64,000 nucleotides of DNA from contig JAGTWJ010000002.1 in NCBI GenBank assembly GCA_020064725.1, positions 2,790,001 through 2,854,000 of the forward strand, written 5' to 3'. The DNA comes from Drechslerella dactyloides (Eukaryota > Ascomycota > Orbiliomycetes > Orbiliales > Orbiliaceae). Positions 49,494 to 61,745 of the stretch are shown piece by piece. The position numbers and the translations under genes were made by a program. How positions within the stretch are numbered: position 1 is the first letter of the stretch; every line of letters starts with the position of its first letter. The notes under the pieces are model-generated. The model was not told the origin of the DNA. It saw only the letters and a program-made list of their open reading frames with translations, and did not search any database.

Positions 49494-52159
49494 CTAAATC
49501 CTCACTCCCTGCACGGCGCTCGATCTCAATCCCATAACCTTCAGCATGATCGCGCTGATAGCGTTCATGATCTCCTTGACGTCTGCATCCACAGACTCCA
49601 TCTTCGCCTCCAGCTTGTCCATCCGGTCCTTAACTTCTTCATTCGCGCTAGCTAGCTGTTTCATGTCATTGTCGAGCTTTGTGCCCAGCTCCTCCACGTT
49701 GGTGCTGATTCGGGTTTCCAGGTCGTTGACTTTATCCGTAGCCGCTGCATCCAGCTCGCTTACTCGATTGTCGAGGAGGCCGTCAATGTGTTCTGAGAGG
49801 CCGCTGTCACGGTACTGAAGCAGATTTGATAGCAGCGATACTTTCGTCTTGGCGTCTTCGAGTTGCTGGACTGTCTGTGCGTGAGTACGTGCGCTTGCGG
49901 TAGTATCCGTGGCACCAGCAGAGTTGGTCTTCGGATCGGCTTCTAGCGCCTTTATACGGTGGGTGTTATCCCGTGTGACATTGCGCACGCGACAATAATC
50001 TTCGTGGAAGTCTTTCTTGAAGCTGTCAAATTCGTCTCGTGCCTTTTCCACGATACTCGCGTGGTCTGCTTGAGCCTGTCGGGTTTCCACCAACTCCTTT
50101 CTAAGGTCCTGGATTGTTTGTCGGAAGCTGTTCAAGCGGCCCTCTACGAAGATTTCGACGGCGTCGTCAGCTGTCGATTGAAATTCGTCAGCAGAAGACA
50201 TATCTTGATCTTGGCGTTCTTGCTGCTCGCGTTGGTCGATAGTTGATGCTGGGGATCTTGGGCGCTCGACAGGTGCCCTTGTTGATGTTGGCGATTGAAT
50301 CACTTTGGCGCTTTCAGTCGGAGCGTGCATTTTAGAGATCGTGGGAGTCTGCTGTTCGACAGGCACCGATGGAGATGGTCCAATAGATGTGAAGCTCGTG
50401 CGATTGATGGGTGTAAAACCGCTTTCTACAGTCGCATGGACCAACGCAGATACGGGGATATTCGACGAGGTAGACTGTCGTCGCAACGATGTCGTATATT
50501 CACTGCTGTCCGACGCGCTATTACGCAACGCGGCGAAAGGAATAGCCTCATCCGAAGCGAGCCGTACGCGCTTGGCCCTGCTGGAGTTCTCGGACTCAAC
50601 TTCAACTGGCCGTTTCCTATAGCCTTGGTAATCTAGCATGCTGTCGTCGTGGGCGACAGGTCTGATCGATGAGGAGGGCGTCTCGACTGCATCGCTTTTA
50701 GTGGAATGTGGGGTCGATGCGTCGGGTGCCCACGCGTTCCTCATCAAGTCGAGGGGAACGGGCTTGAACTTTTCAAAGTTCCCGCTCCTCAGATTCTCCA
50801 AAGCTTGGGAGATATCAACAGTCAGAATGCTCTTAATCTTCGACTGGATGCCCTTGGTCGAATAGCCTGTCTCATGTAGCTTTGTGATGAGATTGTTGGT
50901 GAGCTGGCGAGTCGATTCGTCGCCGCCTCGCCAACCACCCAGGTCGCTCACGGTCTGTACCCCACGGGTTTCAAGGTGTAGCAGCCAATTAGGCCTGCGA
51001 AATTTTGTTAGAGAGCCGTTGTGAGAGGCATACAAACGGTTGATAGTGACCCGCCAGATCTCAGCTATGTGGAGAGAGTTAGCAAATGTGTTTGGCGGCG
51101 GAGTAGCTATCGGTAGAGTTATGAGATGGCAGTTTTCCCGAGCGGTTGCTTGAGACGGCGATCTTGATTTGCTAGCTTCGTCTGCGTCTGTTCGATCACT
51201 GATCGTGTCGCTTGTATCCGCTGGGCTAGGTAAACCAACCGCTCCGGTCTTTTCAGAACCGCTCGGTTTCAATGATAGGCCGGCAGCACTATCAGGAAGC
51301 GACGCGGTAGTCGGCATTTGTGTCTGAACGCCAATATCACTCTTGGCGGGAGGAAGAATAGGTGGTAGCAGCAAGGGAGCCTCAGATGGAGGCAGATGTC
51401 TGTCGTTACGTTGTCGCCACAGACGATAGACAGCTTGGACGAGATGAAGAAATTTATCCTTAGCCGCTTGGTTTTCGCTGTGTGAGACAGTCCGATCACG
51501 CGACTTGACGTTTGCGTTCTCAATATAGACCTTGTGGATCTCCTTGTTCCTCTGTACGATTTATATATGTGTAGGGCGTTGCACCCGGAACCATCAAATC
51601 AGCCATGTCTCCTGCATGCATTGCAAACAATGCGGCCGGACGAACCGATATTAAAGCGAATAAAAAGCCAAAGCCAAGGAAATATTTTGGCTTTGACGCG
51701 CCAAAAACCGGTAGAAGGGGAGAATACACAGAGACTTACCGCTTCTTCGAGGCCCTTCATCAGTGCCGTAACGTGCTCTTTAAGTTCGAGATTCTCGCTC
51801 TTCGGCGAGCCAGTAGAGGCAGCCCCACTTGACCCCGCCATCTTGGGAAAATTCGCGTGGAAGCGGATACTCATCCAAATCTGCGAGTGCCAATCTCGTT
51901 GAATCGATTCCGCAAACGGGTTTGCTTCCTTCGACTTGACCATGATGGCGTCAAATATGGAAATGGCATCCTTCAACTCGAAGGGGAAGTCCAAAGGCAT
52001 CGTGGTTCTACCATCTTCAGCGATGCTGACTTCACCGCTCAGCGATAACGACTGCCGGGAGGAAGCGGACGACATTCGGGGTGCTGGGGATGTGAGCTTC
52101 TGCTCCTCGCCAGCACCAGCATCCGAAGATGCAGAGCGCTCAGTTGTGTTTGCAGTCAT
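49494..52159 (-). CDS. Unknown family member 4: longest, with extended coiled coil
   Basis: Function not recognised. Exons complement(49494..51551, 51740..52159), 825 aa. Residues about 57-139 align with the Myb-like segment of members 1 and 2 (FPFELKDAISIFDAIM...WHSQIWMSIRFHANF...LELKEHVTALMKGLEE). A phase-0 intron sits at the same place after it. The second shared block follows (NQAAKDKFLHLVQAVYRLWRQRN). The core motif WLLHLETRGVQTVSDLGGW lies at about 50930-50995, preceded by IWRVTINRLYA. A disordered Ser/Thr/Pro-rich middle carries a basic KRVR patch. From about residue 590 to 810 the sequence is predicted coiled coil (DAVEIFVEGRLNSFRQTIQDLRKELVE... through VKDRMDKLEAKM), suggesting self-association. 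Codon use is GC-richer than in members 2 and 3. Confidence 0.8.
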
Positions 52160-54131
52160 CAGCTAGGACAGTTTGATTAAGCGGTGCGCTGGAAGAAGCG
52201 ACAGCTGCACTGCACAGGGTAACAGGACGATTGATATAGGAGACGAGATCGTTAGCTGCTGCCACGAGATGGCCAACGTCAGCCCTAGCACACTGCGATG
52301 GTACAAGAGTGCTTTGGTAATTAAAGAAGATGATGATTAGATGCAAGTAAGCAGTGGTGTTTTAGTATGCAGGAGAGCCCCGAAAATGTGGCCTTGGTTT
52401 TTGCTCAGGCTCCGTCGCTGCACGCCGTGTGGACAGCCGGCACAACACAAGTGCACGCTGCCAGGTAAACACCACGGCCAACAGCACCGCAAAGCTGGCG
52501 ACGAGGATGTATGGACTACAGGTGCTGCCGGAAGGGATCACAAAAGGCTTTACGCCGGCCAAACAGCTGTCAATTCGATAGCTCTGGCACGCCTATCAGC
52601 CAGCGAGGAGATCCGACGTCGCGACAAGGGCATTTGAGGCACCTGGCGCCTGATGATGAAGGGAAGGGTTTGTGCAGAATGATCCAGTGGAGTGGATGAT
52701 AGAGCGTGGCTACGGGGTACGTACGTATGTCTGGGGAGGCAACTTAAGTTGAGTTAGGAGGAGAAGGACAGGATTGTATTGTAATACGACGTAGCGGTAA
52801 AACGCAAATCGGTTACCAACAGGAGGGATCAGTTAAAGGGAGGAGAGAAGAGAAAGAGGAAAGGAAGAGAAAAAAAAAGAATATGGAGAGAAAAAGAAAA
52901 GGGAAGCATATTTTACGGAGAACTCTTCCATCCTTATTGACTTAGCAGACCGTATTATTAGCCTCGTCCAGAGCCTCCAACAGTCATTCAGTCAAGTCAG
53001 TCCGTCAGTCAAGTCCGTTATGAACGGCTAACGAACTTGATGGATACGATAAGAATAAGATTCCATGCCACATGCCGGTTGGGACAAAAAGCTACTTTTA
53101 CGTGCACTAGTTAGTCCCAGTCATCCCTCCATCCCAGACAAGCATCCCTCCCAACTTGACGGGGCTAGCAAATTAGCACGTAGATTAATAATAATAACCA
53201 ACGGGCTCGCTATTTTACGCTGAGAGAGGAGCCAGAAATGAAGCCGTCTCAGACACAAACAGCCTTGGCGCGGCACACCAGCAGCCGGCCAACAAATAAA
53301 TAGCCTTTCTCGCTGACACACACTCCAAACTACACATCAGGCGAGCCCGGCCCCTGACTACGTATTTATCCCTCTCTCGCACGCTGCTCAGGTAAACATT
53401 TACAATCCGCGGTAGTTAAATCATTACTTGAGTTAACTCGAAAAGTTCGCTTCGTATTTGCAATTAATTGTGTTTGCAATTGGAAGAGTACCACATGCAA
53501 GCTAAAGGCACAAAGCCGGACCATCCCACCAAATCCTGTGTGCTCCGCCATCTGCATTTAGCCCTTAGGGAATCACAGGACAATGCGCCGGATCAAAGAA
53601 TGAAAGAATCAGTGTTAATTAATAGAAGATAAGCAGCACCACGAATGAAGAATATAAAGAATGTTGGCTGCAGTGCATGCTCCGCAATGGCTGCACTTGC
53701 CAGCTTGGGAATAAAGGCCACGCGATCTTGCGTGCCTTCTGCAGTAACCTTACCGACCGGTTCATATGTACTCCGTATGTATGTGCGATTTGTCTGTACG
53801 TAGAAAGCCCAAGTTGCGTCTCGTCTATTCAATGGGGCCGACCTGCCACTCGCGGGGGCCAACTTACATAAGTCCTTACATAAGTTAGCCACCAAACTGG
53901 CAGCGGAAAGAAGCAATTACGCCGCCTCCAATTGGCAAGGCTCGCGCATCCGTCGCACAAGCTGGGGCCCGAAATTTTAACATGCATCTTAACCGCACCT
54001 CGCGACTTCACCCATCAATATCCCGCGACACCAGCCACACCCGCACCATGATACGCTGACAGCATCCGCCCTCCTGCACACCAGGAGCCGTCCCTACACG
54101 CCGTCCGACATAGATCACCGACTCTCCGACG
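52160..54131. other. Intergenic region with purine-rich tract
   Basis: 2 kb between divergent member 4 and TMA23. A nearly pure A/G stretch runs at about 52836-52911. No gene is supported; promoters of both neighbours are expected at the two ends. Confidence 0.55.
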
Positions 54132-55073
54132 ATGAATGCCCAATCCTACCTCCAGTCCTTCGGCTGGACCCCGGGCTCCTCGCTCGGCAACCCGCTCTCC
54201 CACCTCTCAACCTCCTCGCCCTCTAACGCCCGTCTAACGAAGCGTATCCTGATCTCGGCGAAAAACAACACCCTCGGCGTCGGTCGTAAGGCGTCCAACC
54301 TCAATCATGCCGACCTCTGGTGGGAAAAGGCTTTTGACGTGAGCCTCAAGCAACTCGATGTCACCAAAGACACCTCCGCCATTTCTCAGGCGGAGAAGGA
54401 CAAAGTGGACAATATGAACCTATTCGCCGAACTGGGTGGTGGCCGAGGTTTCGGTGGCACCGCCATCGCTGGAAGCAGCGGGAAGAGCAAGCGCGTGGAC
54501 GCCAGTGGGCCGCTGTATCGATACTTTGTTCGCGGCGCAGGGCTTGAAGGGACCATCAGCACCACGATCATCGCCACAAGTACCGCCATCAGCCAAACCC
54601 TCGACGTAATAGAAGAGTCCCAGCCGAGGAAGAAGAGAAAACGAGACGGTCTAGCCACGTCCACCGACGTCACGATGATCTCCAAAGCCGAGAGAAAGGC
54701 CATGAAAGCCGAGCGAAAAATTCTCCGCGCGGAACGGCGAGCCGCTAAAATCGAGCGGCGGCGGCTACGCGCCGAACGACAGGCAGCCAAGGTTGCAAAC
54801 AGGCAGCTGAAAGACGAAAAGAAAGCTCAGAAAAGCAAGAAGACCAAAGACGACCATGCAATATCGGAACCGGGTGTCCAGTCCGACTCCGGTGTCGACC
54901 TATCCAGCGACGAAACATCCACCGGATATGCCCCTCCATCTAAATCCAACCAATCAAAGCCTCAAAAAACGAAGCACAGCAAGACAGCCTCAAAAGATAG
55001 ATCCTTGAAAAGAGACAAGTCCAAGAAAGTCAATAAAGCCAGCTCTAAAAGCAGGAAACACATCCCTAGCTAA
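54132..55073 (+). CDS. TMA23: Tma23-like nucleolar G-patch protein
   Basis: Single-exon gene, 313 aa. The N-terminus (MNAQSYLQSFGWTPGSSLGNPL) is a G-patch-like motif, and LTKRILISAKNNTLGVGRKA...HADLWWEKAFDVSLKQLDV matches the fungal Tma23 family, which is linked to ribosome biogenesis and associates with pre-ribosomes. A central Gly-rich segment (FAELGGGRGFGGTAIAG) precedes LYRYFVRGAGLEGTI. The C-terminal half is an extended Lys/Arg/Ala-rich charged helix (ERKAMKAERKILRAERRAAK) followed by a Ser/Lys tail, typical of nucleolar proteins. PINX1-type G-patch proteins are a more distant alternative. Confidence 0.85.
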   Translation: MNAQSYLQSFGWTPGSSLGNPLSHLSTSSPSNARLTKRILISAKNNTLGVGRKASNLNHADLWWEKAFDVSLKQLDVTKDTSAISQAEKDKVDNMNLFAELGGGRGFGGTAIAGSSGKSKRVDASGPLYRYFVRGAGLEGTISTTIIATSTAISQTLDVIEESQPRKKRKRDGLATSTDVTMISKAERKAMKAERKILRAERRAAKIERRRLRAERQAAKVANRQLKDEKKAQKSKKTKDDHAISEPGVQSDSGVDLSSDETSTGYAPPSKSNQSKPQKTKHSKTASKDRSLKRDKSKKVNKASSKSRKHIPS

Positions 55074-58034
55074 TACAATTCACCCGCGCCGCCGCGCTGT
55101 CTATCCCAGCTCGTCATCGGAAGCCCATGCACGTACAACATATAGCTCGCGCCTAGCCATACATAGACTACGTTCCATTATACCCTGTAGACGGAAAGAG
55201 CCATCCAGCGTTTCCTTGGGTTTCCTTCCGCTTCCTGTCTATAGATCACAAGAAAAAACAATATACTGCATATAAATATCGGAGTTCCTATCGATAATAC
55301 CTGCTGCATATAATTATAGTTCTGTACTAGCTAAGGCGATATGCGCACCCAGAACGCACTAGCCCAACCGACTTCGGCTGCAACTGCCGAATACCGTCTA
55401 TCAGAGCCACAAGGCTAGCTGGGTAGACTACACAAGTACACTATCTATCTTTTCGTTAAATCAAACGCCGTTTGTTCAACTTCGGGTCTTGAAGCGATCG
55501 GAGGCAGCCACCGGGAGAGATATGCGGAAACAGAACTGATTAGTTCCAATCCGGCGTCTCTGTATATAGACATATATGGAGCAAGTGCGCCTCATTCACT
55601 GGAATGCTTGTGCAAATATTCCACTTGGGCGAGCAGCTATTCGCCAAGCCAGTCGCCGATTTCCGAAAGCTGGCACATGCATGCAATAGCGCCCACAGCA
55701 CACGCTGTACATACACTGAGTTAACCGGACTGATGCTAGTATCGGGACTTAAGGGGGAGCCTTTTCAAAGATACCGCTAGCAATACCTCCACTTGAAGGC
55801 TATCTTAACCAAGTAAAGTCTCAGCAGCTCCCGCATTAACGTGTAATCTAGCTTAAAGCAAGTAATATATAGAGATCTAGCCAAGCGATTTAAATAAGCA
55901 CCTATAGAGCGAGCTAGTTGCGACTTTATGAGTCAATTGACCAACTTATACGTAACCGGTATACACAGAGCTCTAGTACCGCATGGACGCCTCCACTTGA
56001 TCAATTGATAAAATCATATACCACAAAATAATTACGTCCCATCTGTATAAGGCTAAACCGGAGTCAAATACCCCATGCATGTTGCTAGATACGGTTTATA
56101 CCCTCAGGCTCGCACTATGCACGCCTAATACGTACGTATACGCACACCATGTGCGTGCATCTCACCAACGCTTCTTTTGTTCAGCGCCAACTGCGGATGC
56201 GCATGGCGAGATCCCATCTGCACGCCAATCTACTGTTCTCTCTAACTTTGCGAATTGAGCAAAAAAAGGAAAGAAAAAACCGCCGGTCCTAGAAGAAGAC
56301 CTCGCATCACGCCACCTCACCATGAATGCGTTCCGGCGTGCAGCTTATGGCATAGTCAGAGACTCGAGACCCTCCAAAGACAATCGTTAACCCCCCATAT
56401 GGCCATGCATACCCCGATTCGAAAAACCGACCCTAAATCGCGACGACTGACTCGCCCTTAAATTAGCCTCCGAAGTAATCGGACCGAGAACAAACATTCA
56501 CAGCAAATCATGCAGAATAGATTAAGGTATCGTAAACATGCAGCGACAACCAGCTCAAGCACATAGTATCACAGAACTAGGCCACACATCGCAATTTCTC
56601 GTCTAACTTCATGCACGATCCTCGAATCTCGGCCCCCACATATCCGGCTAGTCCTCCGGGCTCGAACACCCGGCGACAGACACTAGTCCCTACACCGGAA
56701 TTTTTCGTCTAAATAATTGCAATGCAGCTAGCTCCTCCAGACCTACATGAATCTCAATCGACTAGTCTATCCATCCTACTGTGTTCGCATTTGTGTAGTT
56801 CGTCTATGTACCAGTGATCAACCCGCGCTCTGCGCGGTGGAAAATTCCGTCCTTTCCATTTTACCTGTGTTAACAACGGGAGAACTGACCCTTCCTGCAA
56901 GACTAATGCACGCCGTCGTTTAAGACGTCATCATTCCATGAAACGACGGCATTGCCGAGTCAGGTAGATCACCTTACCTTTCGAAGCGGTGCACGGACAT
57001 GGATAAAAGTCCGACTCTACATACCTACGCTCTCATGATAATTCTCACACTCCATAGGACTAAGACGCATGCATAGCTAAGTTGCTTTGGGGTAGAGATT
57101 TTTCTTTTAAAGGGTGTGGTTTAATCTCGATACGGTCGTTCGTATGGATCGAAGGGGATATCGCTCGATTAGGAATATTCATCGAGGATCTCTTCTATAC
57201 GTGTTGTGTTAATTTTCCGTGCACGCATGCACATTGGATATGTATGCGCAAGTTTTCCGTCCTTGAGAACCGTGCATTCGCTATATCACAGAAAACTATT
57301 CCATCTAGTTTATCTCACTGCTTCCGACCGGCTGCAGAAAACCACGGCGTCTAGAGCTCAACTGAGCAACTAGTTCTTCTAATAATACACACAGAGCGGA
57401 GAAAATTAAGAAAGAAAAAGTATAGCCTTACCAGGCGAACGGAAAGAGTAGAGAAAGACAGCCAGACATACAAATTATAAGGTCATCAATGAATAATCAA
57501 AGCATAAAGTAATAAGCCAGCGAACCTATAACAAGACAACCGAAAGCATTAAAGAGTTAGGATGGGAAACAGTCGGAACGTGAGGAGAGGCAAGATGAAA
57601 GAGAGTTGGGATGAGAGAGTCGAGATTGTGAGAGAAGTGGGATGAGAAGGAGGCAGGATGTGAAAGAGGAGGTCATGAAAAGTCGGATATGAAAAAATCG
57701 GAAAAGTTCGGGATATCAAAGTGTCGGAATGTGAAAGAATTAGAATGCGAAAAAGTCAATGATGAAAAAAGGGGATAGGAATAAGTAAAAAGGGCGATAA
57801 GTTGTAAACCAGAAGCTACATGCGTCCGGTTTCTTGCATGCAAGGCAAGCGAGAAAGAAAACTGCAGAGTAAGGATATGTAAAAAAAGAAAGAAAGAAAG
57901 GAGAATATGGACAAGGGGGTGAATCGGAACCTCCACCGCCCAGTATCGACAAGAATATTGACAAGCAGTAAAATAGAAACACAAAGGGAAGGAAGAATCG
58001 ACAGTCTCGTAAAAGCTCACATAATATTTGGACA
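55074..58034. other. Gene-free region
   Basis: 3 kb downstream of both TMA23 and ADA3. The first 2.4 kb is AT-rich with no coding signal. The rest includes a purine-rich degenerate repeat. Minus-strand frames at 57673-58240 are low-complexity (Phe/Ser/Leu-rich) by-products of that repeat. Confidence 0.55.
57540..57780. repeat. Degenerate purine-rich tandem repeat
   Basis: Loosely repeated units of about 12-18 nt around the theme GGATRTGAAAAAGTCG, with 10 or more variants in a row. The plus strand is almost all purine plus T. Unit length and sequence are too degenerate to give a firm period by eye. Confidence 0.6.
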
Positions 58035-58463
58035 TCAGCTCCACAAATTCCGCCGGTGCGGCTGCAGAGTACCGGGAGGTAGTTGCCTGAACCCCCTAGC
58101 ACACTCGTGAAGCAACCGCGGTGGTAGAGCGTTAACAGAAGCGTCAAAAGCAAGTTTTTTGAGAGAGGGAACAACAAAAGGCTTGTCGTCCTCGTTGAGG
58201 CCTTCTGTATTGGTCTTATTGTCGTCTTCCCCCGGTTCACCGTTGTACTCGGGGTTCAATTCAAACCTATGCTGAACGCCAGCCGAAATATTTCCTTCAG
58301 GAGCATCTGCAAATTCCATAGCATCTTCGTATTCACTCTCATCTTCGCTATTCTCTTCAGATTGACGGGTTGGATGTCCATCGGGACCCAGCTTCCCAGT
58401 CCATCCATTTGCTCTTTTGTATTCTTGGAAACGTTGTGCTAAGATGTAACGAGGTTCAAATGC
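58035..58463 (-). other. Open frame of 142 codons in phase directly after the ADA3 stop
   Basis: Immediately after the ADA3 TAG the same frame stays open to a TGA at 58035-58037. It reads AFEPRYILAQRFQEYKRANG..., an acidic stretch (SEENSEDESEYEDAMEFADA), then FVVPSLKKLAFDASVNALPP. The composition looks protein-like, not random. It could be a retained or spliced extension of ADA3, a separate small gene starting at an internal Met (58319, 94 aa), or chance. No family was recognised. Confidence 0.4.
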
Positions 58464-60614
58464 CTAATCGTCCTCGAGGTTCTCTCCGGTGGCTTCCTTC
58501 GCCTCGAGCCCTTTCATGATGTCTTCGTCGAATATTGTCTTCTCAGGAATCCGCGTGACGTCTTTGTCAAAGACCGGGCCCACGGTGTCCTTCCACTTCC
58601 GCCGTCGCTCCATCAGGGTCTTTGCCATATCTCCGATCCCGGGGCGCGCGGTCTGTGCTGCATTGGCATTGTGGTGGGCCCCGAAGGGCTTCTTCTTCTT
58701 AGCTTTCATCCCTCGCGTGCGCTTCAGGTAGGCTTGGTCAACCTGCTTATCGAGATCCTCGAGAATAGTCGCATACTCCTGATAAGCAAGTTGCTCCTTG
58801 AGAAGCTCAGCCAAACGAGCTTTCCGCGCTCCATTGCTTATAGCGACTGTACGCAGTTGAGCCTGCAACTCCCGAAGCCGCGCTGAGACTTCATCGTCTT
58901 GCTTATCGGCGAAATGGAAAGTGTCAGAAGGACCAACCATGCCCATGTATACCATCTCCTGTCGGATCCTTTCTTCGAGGGATGAATAATCGGGCCCCGT
59001 TTTGCTGGATCCGGCCCAGTCCTTAGCTGACATGGCCCCCTCGGGTAGATTTAGCGACGTAGCGGCGACAGGACGGAGGGTGGCCAGCTTATGGTCATCA
59101 CCGCCTGTGCCGTTAGTAACACCATTCATACCAGAAGTGGATTCGGCATTTTCCATTATTACATCGAGACCGGCTCCGGTGCTATTTCCATTAGGAAGAG
59201 CGCTGCCAGAGGACATCGGTTCATCCAGATTCTCAACTATAAGCCCGGACATGACTCTAGAAAGTAGCGGCCCTAGTGAGACTGTGTTCTTATTGATGTT
59301 GTCGTCGCGAAGGTCATCTGGTTTGCCGAGCGCAACGTGCTCTTGTCCGTTCGAGTTTGGTTCGTAGGCAATTCCGTCTTCCTCGGCCCAGACCTCTTTA
59401 TAGGGGCGGCCCAAAGGTGGTATTAGATAGGGTGAAACTCGGTCGCCCTGCAGGATGTTAGCAGACTGTATTTATGGGATGGACAAGGGACCAACGTACT
59501 CGTTCCCGGAGAAAAGCAAGGTCCTCTTCGTTATATTGCCGAAAATACGGCTCTATGTACGTAGCGAAGGTGCTCATCGCGATCTGTGAGTTCGGCTTTG
59601 CTCTACTAAAGTCTTCGTCGGGTGGATCGCCGGGTATGAGGTCCGAGATGTCGACCATCGGATAGTGCGCAACGGAGAAGATCTTTCTCTTCTCGTCGAC
59701 TGTCGTGTCGTCGTACACAGTTCCAATCTCGTAATCTGCAGGGTCGTTCGAAAGCTCCTCAGCGACAAGCAGCGCGGCCATTGGTGGCGGTTGCTCATCT
59801 TCGTCGGATCCCGGTTGTTCATCTTCCGCAGGTTCCCTCTTAGGAGACTTTGCGGGCTGTTCATCCATCTCGTCGACTTCTAAGGATGTAGATGCCTTTC
59901 GCTTCTTGACGTTCGCGCGGCTCTCGTCTGCTTCTTCTATTGGGTTCATATCAGTTAGCTGATGATTTTTGTAAGGTAGATGATTGATGGCAGATTGAAG
60001 ATGGTGCATACCCTTAATATGAGTGGCGGAAGAGGCCTGCGTCGTCGTTGCGTGGGCACCAAGAGCGTGAGGCCGGTGAGAGATACTTTCCGAGCTCATC
60101 GCTCTATCTTTTTTCTTCTTCTTATCGTCTCTTTCTGATTTCGCTCCATCATTCTTCTACACCGCCCACCGGTCGGTCAATTGGATGTCTCCATAGGATC
60201 TGGACTCGTCCGATCACTCACCCTCTCCTCTTCCTCCTTTGCCAACCGCTCTGCCTTGACATCTAACTTGAGTAACTTACGCTCAACAGTCGTTCTACGC
60301 TTGTCGGCTTGTTCCCTCAAATCAGAAAGATCGCGCAGCAGCTGATCGAGTGACGAGATCGCTGGCACGAATTGCATCTGCTGAGCGGTGGAGGAGTACG
60401 AGTCGGCGGAGGCGAGAAATTGGGAGAAGACATTGGCGTACGTAGCGGGCTCCGCATCGTCCTTACGGTCAGCGGCCAGCTCGGACACGGAGGAACTGTG
60501 GTCGTTCATCGATGCCGGTGTCGTGTTACGGCTACGACTGCGACCGCGATTAGAAGTGCTGGAACTGCCACCACCACGAGACTTCCCCTTACCCTTGCCA
60601 GCGGCCGGTGGCAT
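58464..60614 (-). CDS. ADA3: SAGA/ADA complex subunit Ada3 (Ngg1)
   Basis: Component of the histone acetyltransferase module of SAGA with Gcn5 and Ada2, in the nucleus. Exons complement(58464..59447, 59500..59936, 60012..60156, 60222..60614), 652 aa. The N-terminus is basic and Ser-rich (MPPAAGKGKGKSRGGG). A helical segment (AISSLDQLLRDLSDLREQADKRRTTVERKLLKLDVKAERLAKEEEER) is followed by basic and acidic linkers. The conserved core includes DISDLIPGDPPDEDFSRAKP, TFATYIEPYFRQYNEEDLAFLRER, VSPYLIPPLGRPYKEVW and the C-terminal domain DEVSARLRELQAQLR...LAYQEYATILEDLDKQVDQAYLKR. The intron 59937..60011 is a multiple of three and open, so its retention would also be in frame. Confidence 0.93.
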
Positions 60615-61745
60615 GGCGGGGCAGGTGGATGGAAGCAGGAGGGGGTTTGGCGTCGGAGGTTTTCGTAACGGGTAGGCCGGGGTGGGGGGACGCGACGTTG
60701 GCGGTGGGTTGTGTGCGCGCCCCTAGAAGGTATAGCTACCGAGGCTTGTCGAATAGGGCAGCCTCGCTGAGCGAGCTGGTGTGGAGCGCGTGTGTGATGC
60801 GAACTCGGGCTTATGGATGACTATCGGGTGTAGATAGCAGGAGTAAGGAACGGCCAGAGCTATGAGAAGCGGTATGTGTATTCAGAGGAACGGGTGAGAA
60901 AATTTTGCGATGGTGGTAGTGATGAGGGTGAGGTGGAAGAAGCTCCGATGAGGCTGTTTCTGTCCGTTTTGGCGGAGGTGGTTCGGCTGCCATCACAGGC
61001 GGTGCGGTGCAGACAAACGCGCAGCCGGCGGGCCTGGTTCGCCAACGCACGGGCCTCGCAACACACCAACAACAACGCGTCTAACACCGCGGGTCCGTCG
61101 GACGTACCGGAGATAAACCTCGATTTCTTACAGCCGAGAGGTACCTTTAAGTCTCGTTTCTCCAAGAGCTTGGAACGCAATCTTGAGCTTGATTGTAAAG
61201 CCATCGCTAGATCGTGATATTCGATAGCTACTATGTTCTCGTAATTAATTTTCTGAACGTATACTTTTTCTAACACGATCACGGTTGTATCGAAAAAGAA
61301 TTGATCGTATCGCGATATCGAATCGAGTACCGGCGCTGCCTGTCTGTCGCCCCATGGCCCAGATGTCGATATCCGTAATCCCCGGCCCCGAGCATACCAG
61401 TCTGCAGTCTGCATATGCATGCATGCATAGCGGACGAAACTTTCCATGCGATACTATCTTATATTATTGACTCCTTACTATACTGGTATCCCTAGGTGGA
61501 TAAATTGTCGATTCGAGGAAGGCAGATCCCAGGTCCAAGATCGTAAAATTTTAGCCTCGGCTAACCCGTGTCCATGCAATAGACTTACTAGCTCTGTATC
61601 AATCCCTCGGCCAAACTGCAAATTACCCCAGATTCCATATCTGATATATTCCGTCCAGTGCCTTGCAATTCCGTAAACCATGAACCTCTACAGCCCTTAA
61701 ACCGTTAACCCCGGTGTAGCACATTTGTGCATACCTCGCCATACC
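60615..61745. promoter_or_regulatory. Divergent region between ADA3 and the CoA-transferase gene
   Basis: 1.1 kb upstream of two divergent genes. A 195-codon minus frame (60860-61447) has no domain and is not called. Alternating ATGC tetranucleotides occur near 61415-61430. Confidence 0.4.

Noticed and set aside
60860..61447. 195-codon minus-strand frame upstream of ADA3
   Set aside because: No recognisable family, and it overlaps the expected ADA3 and CoA-transferase promoters.
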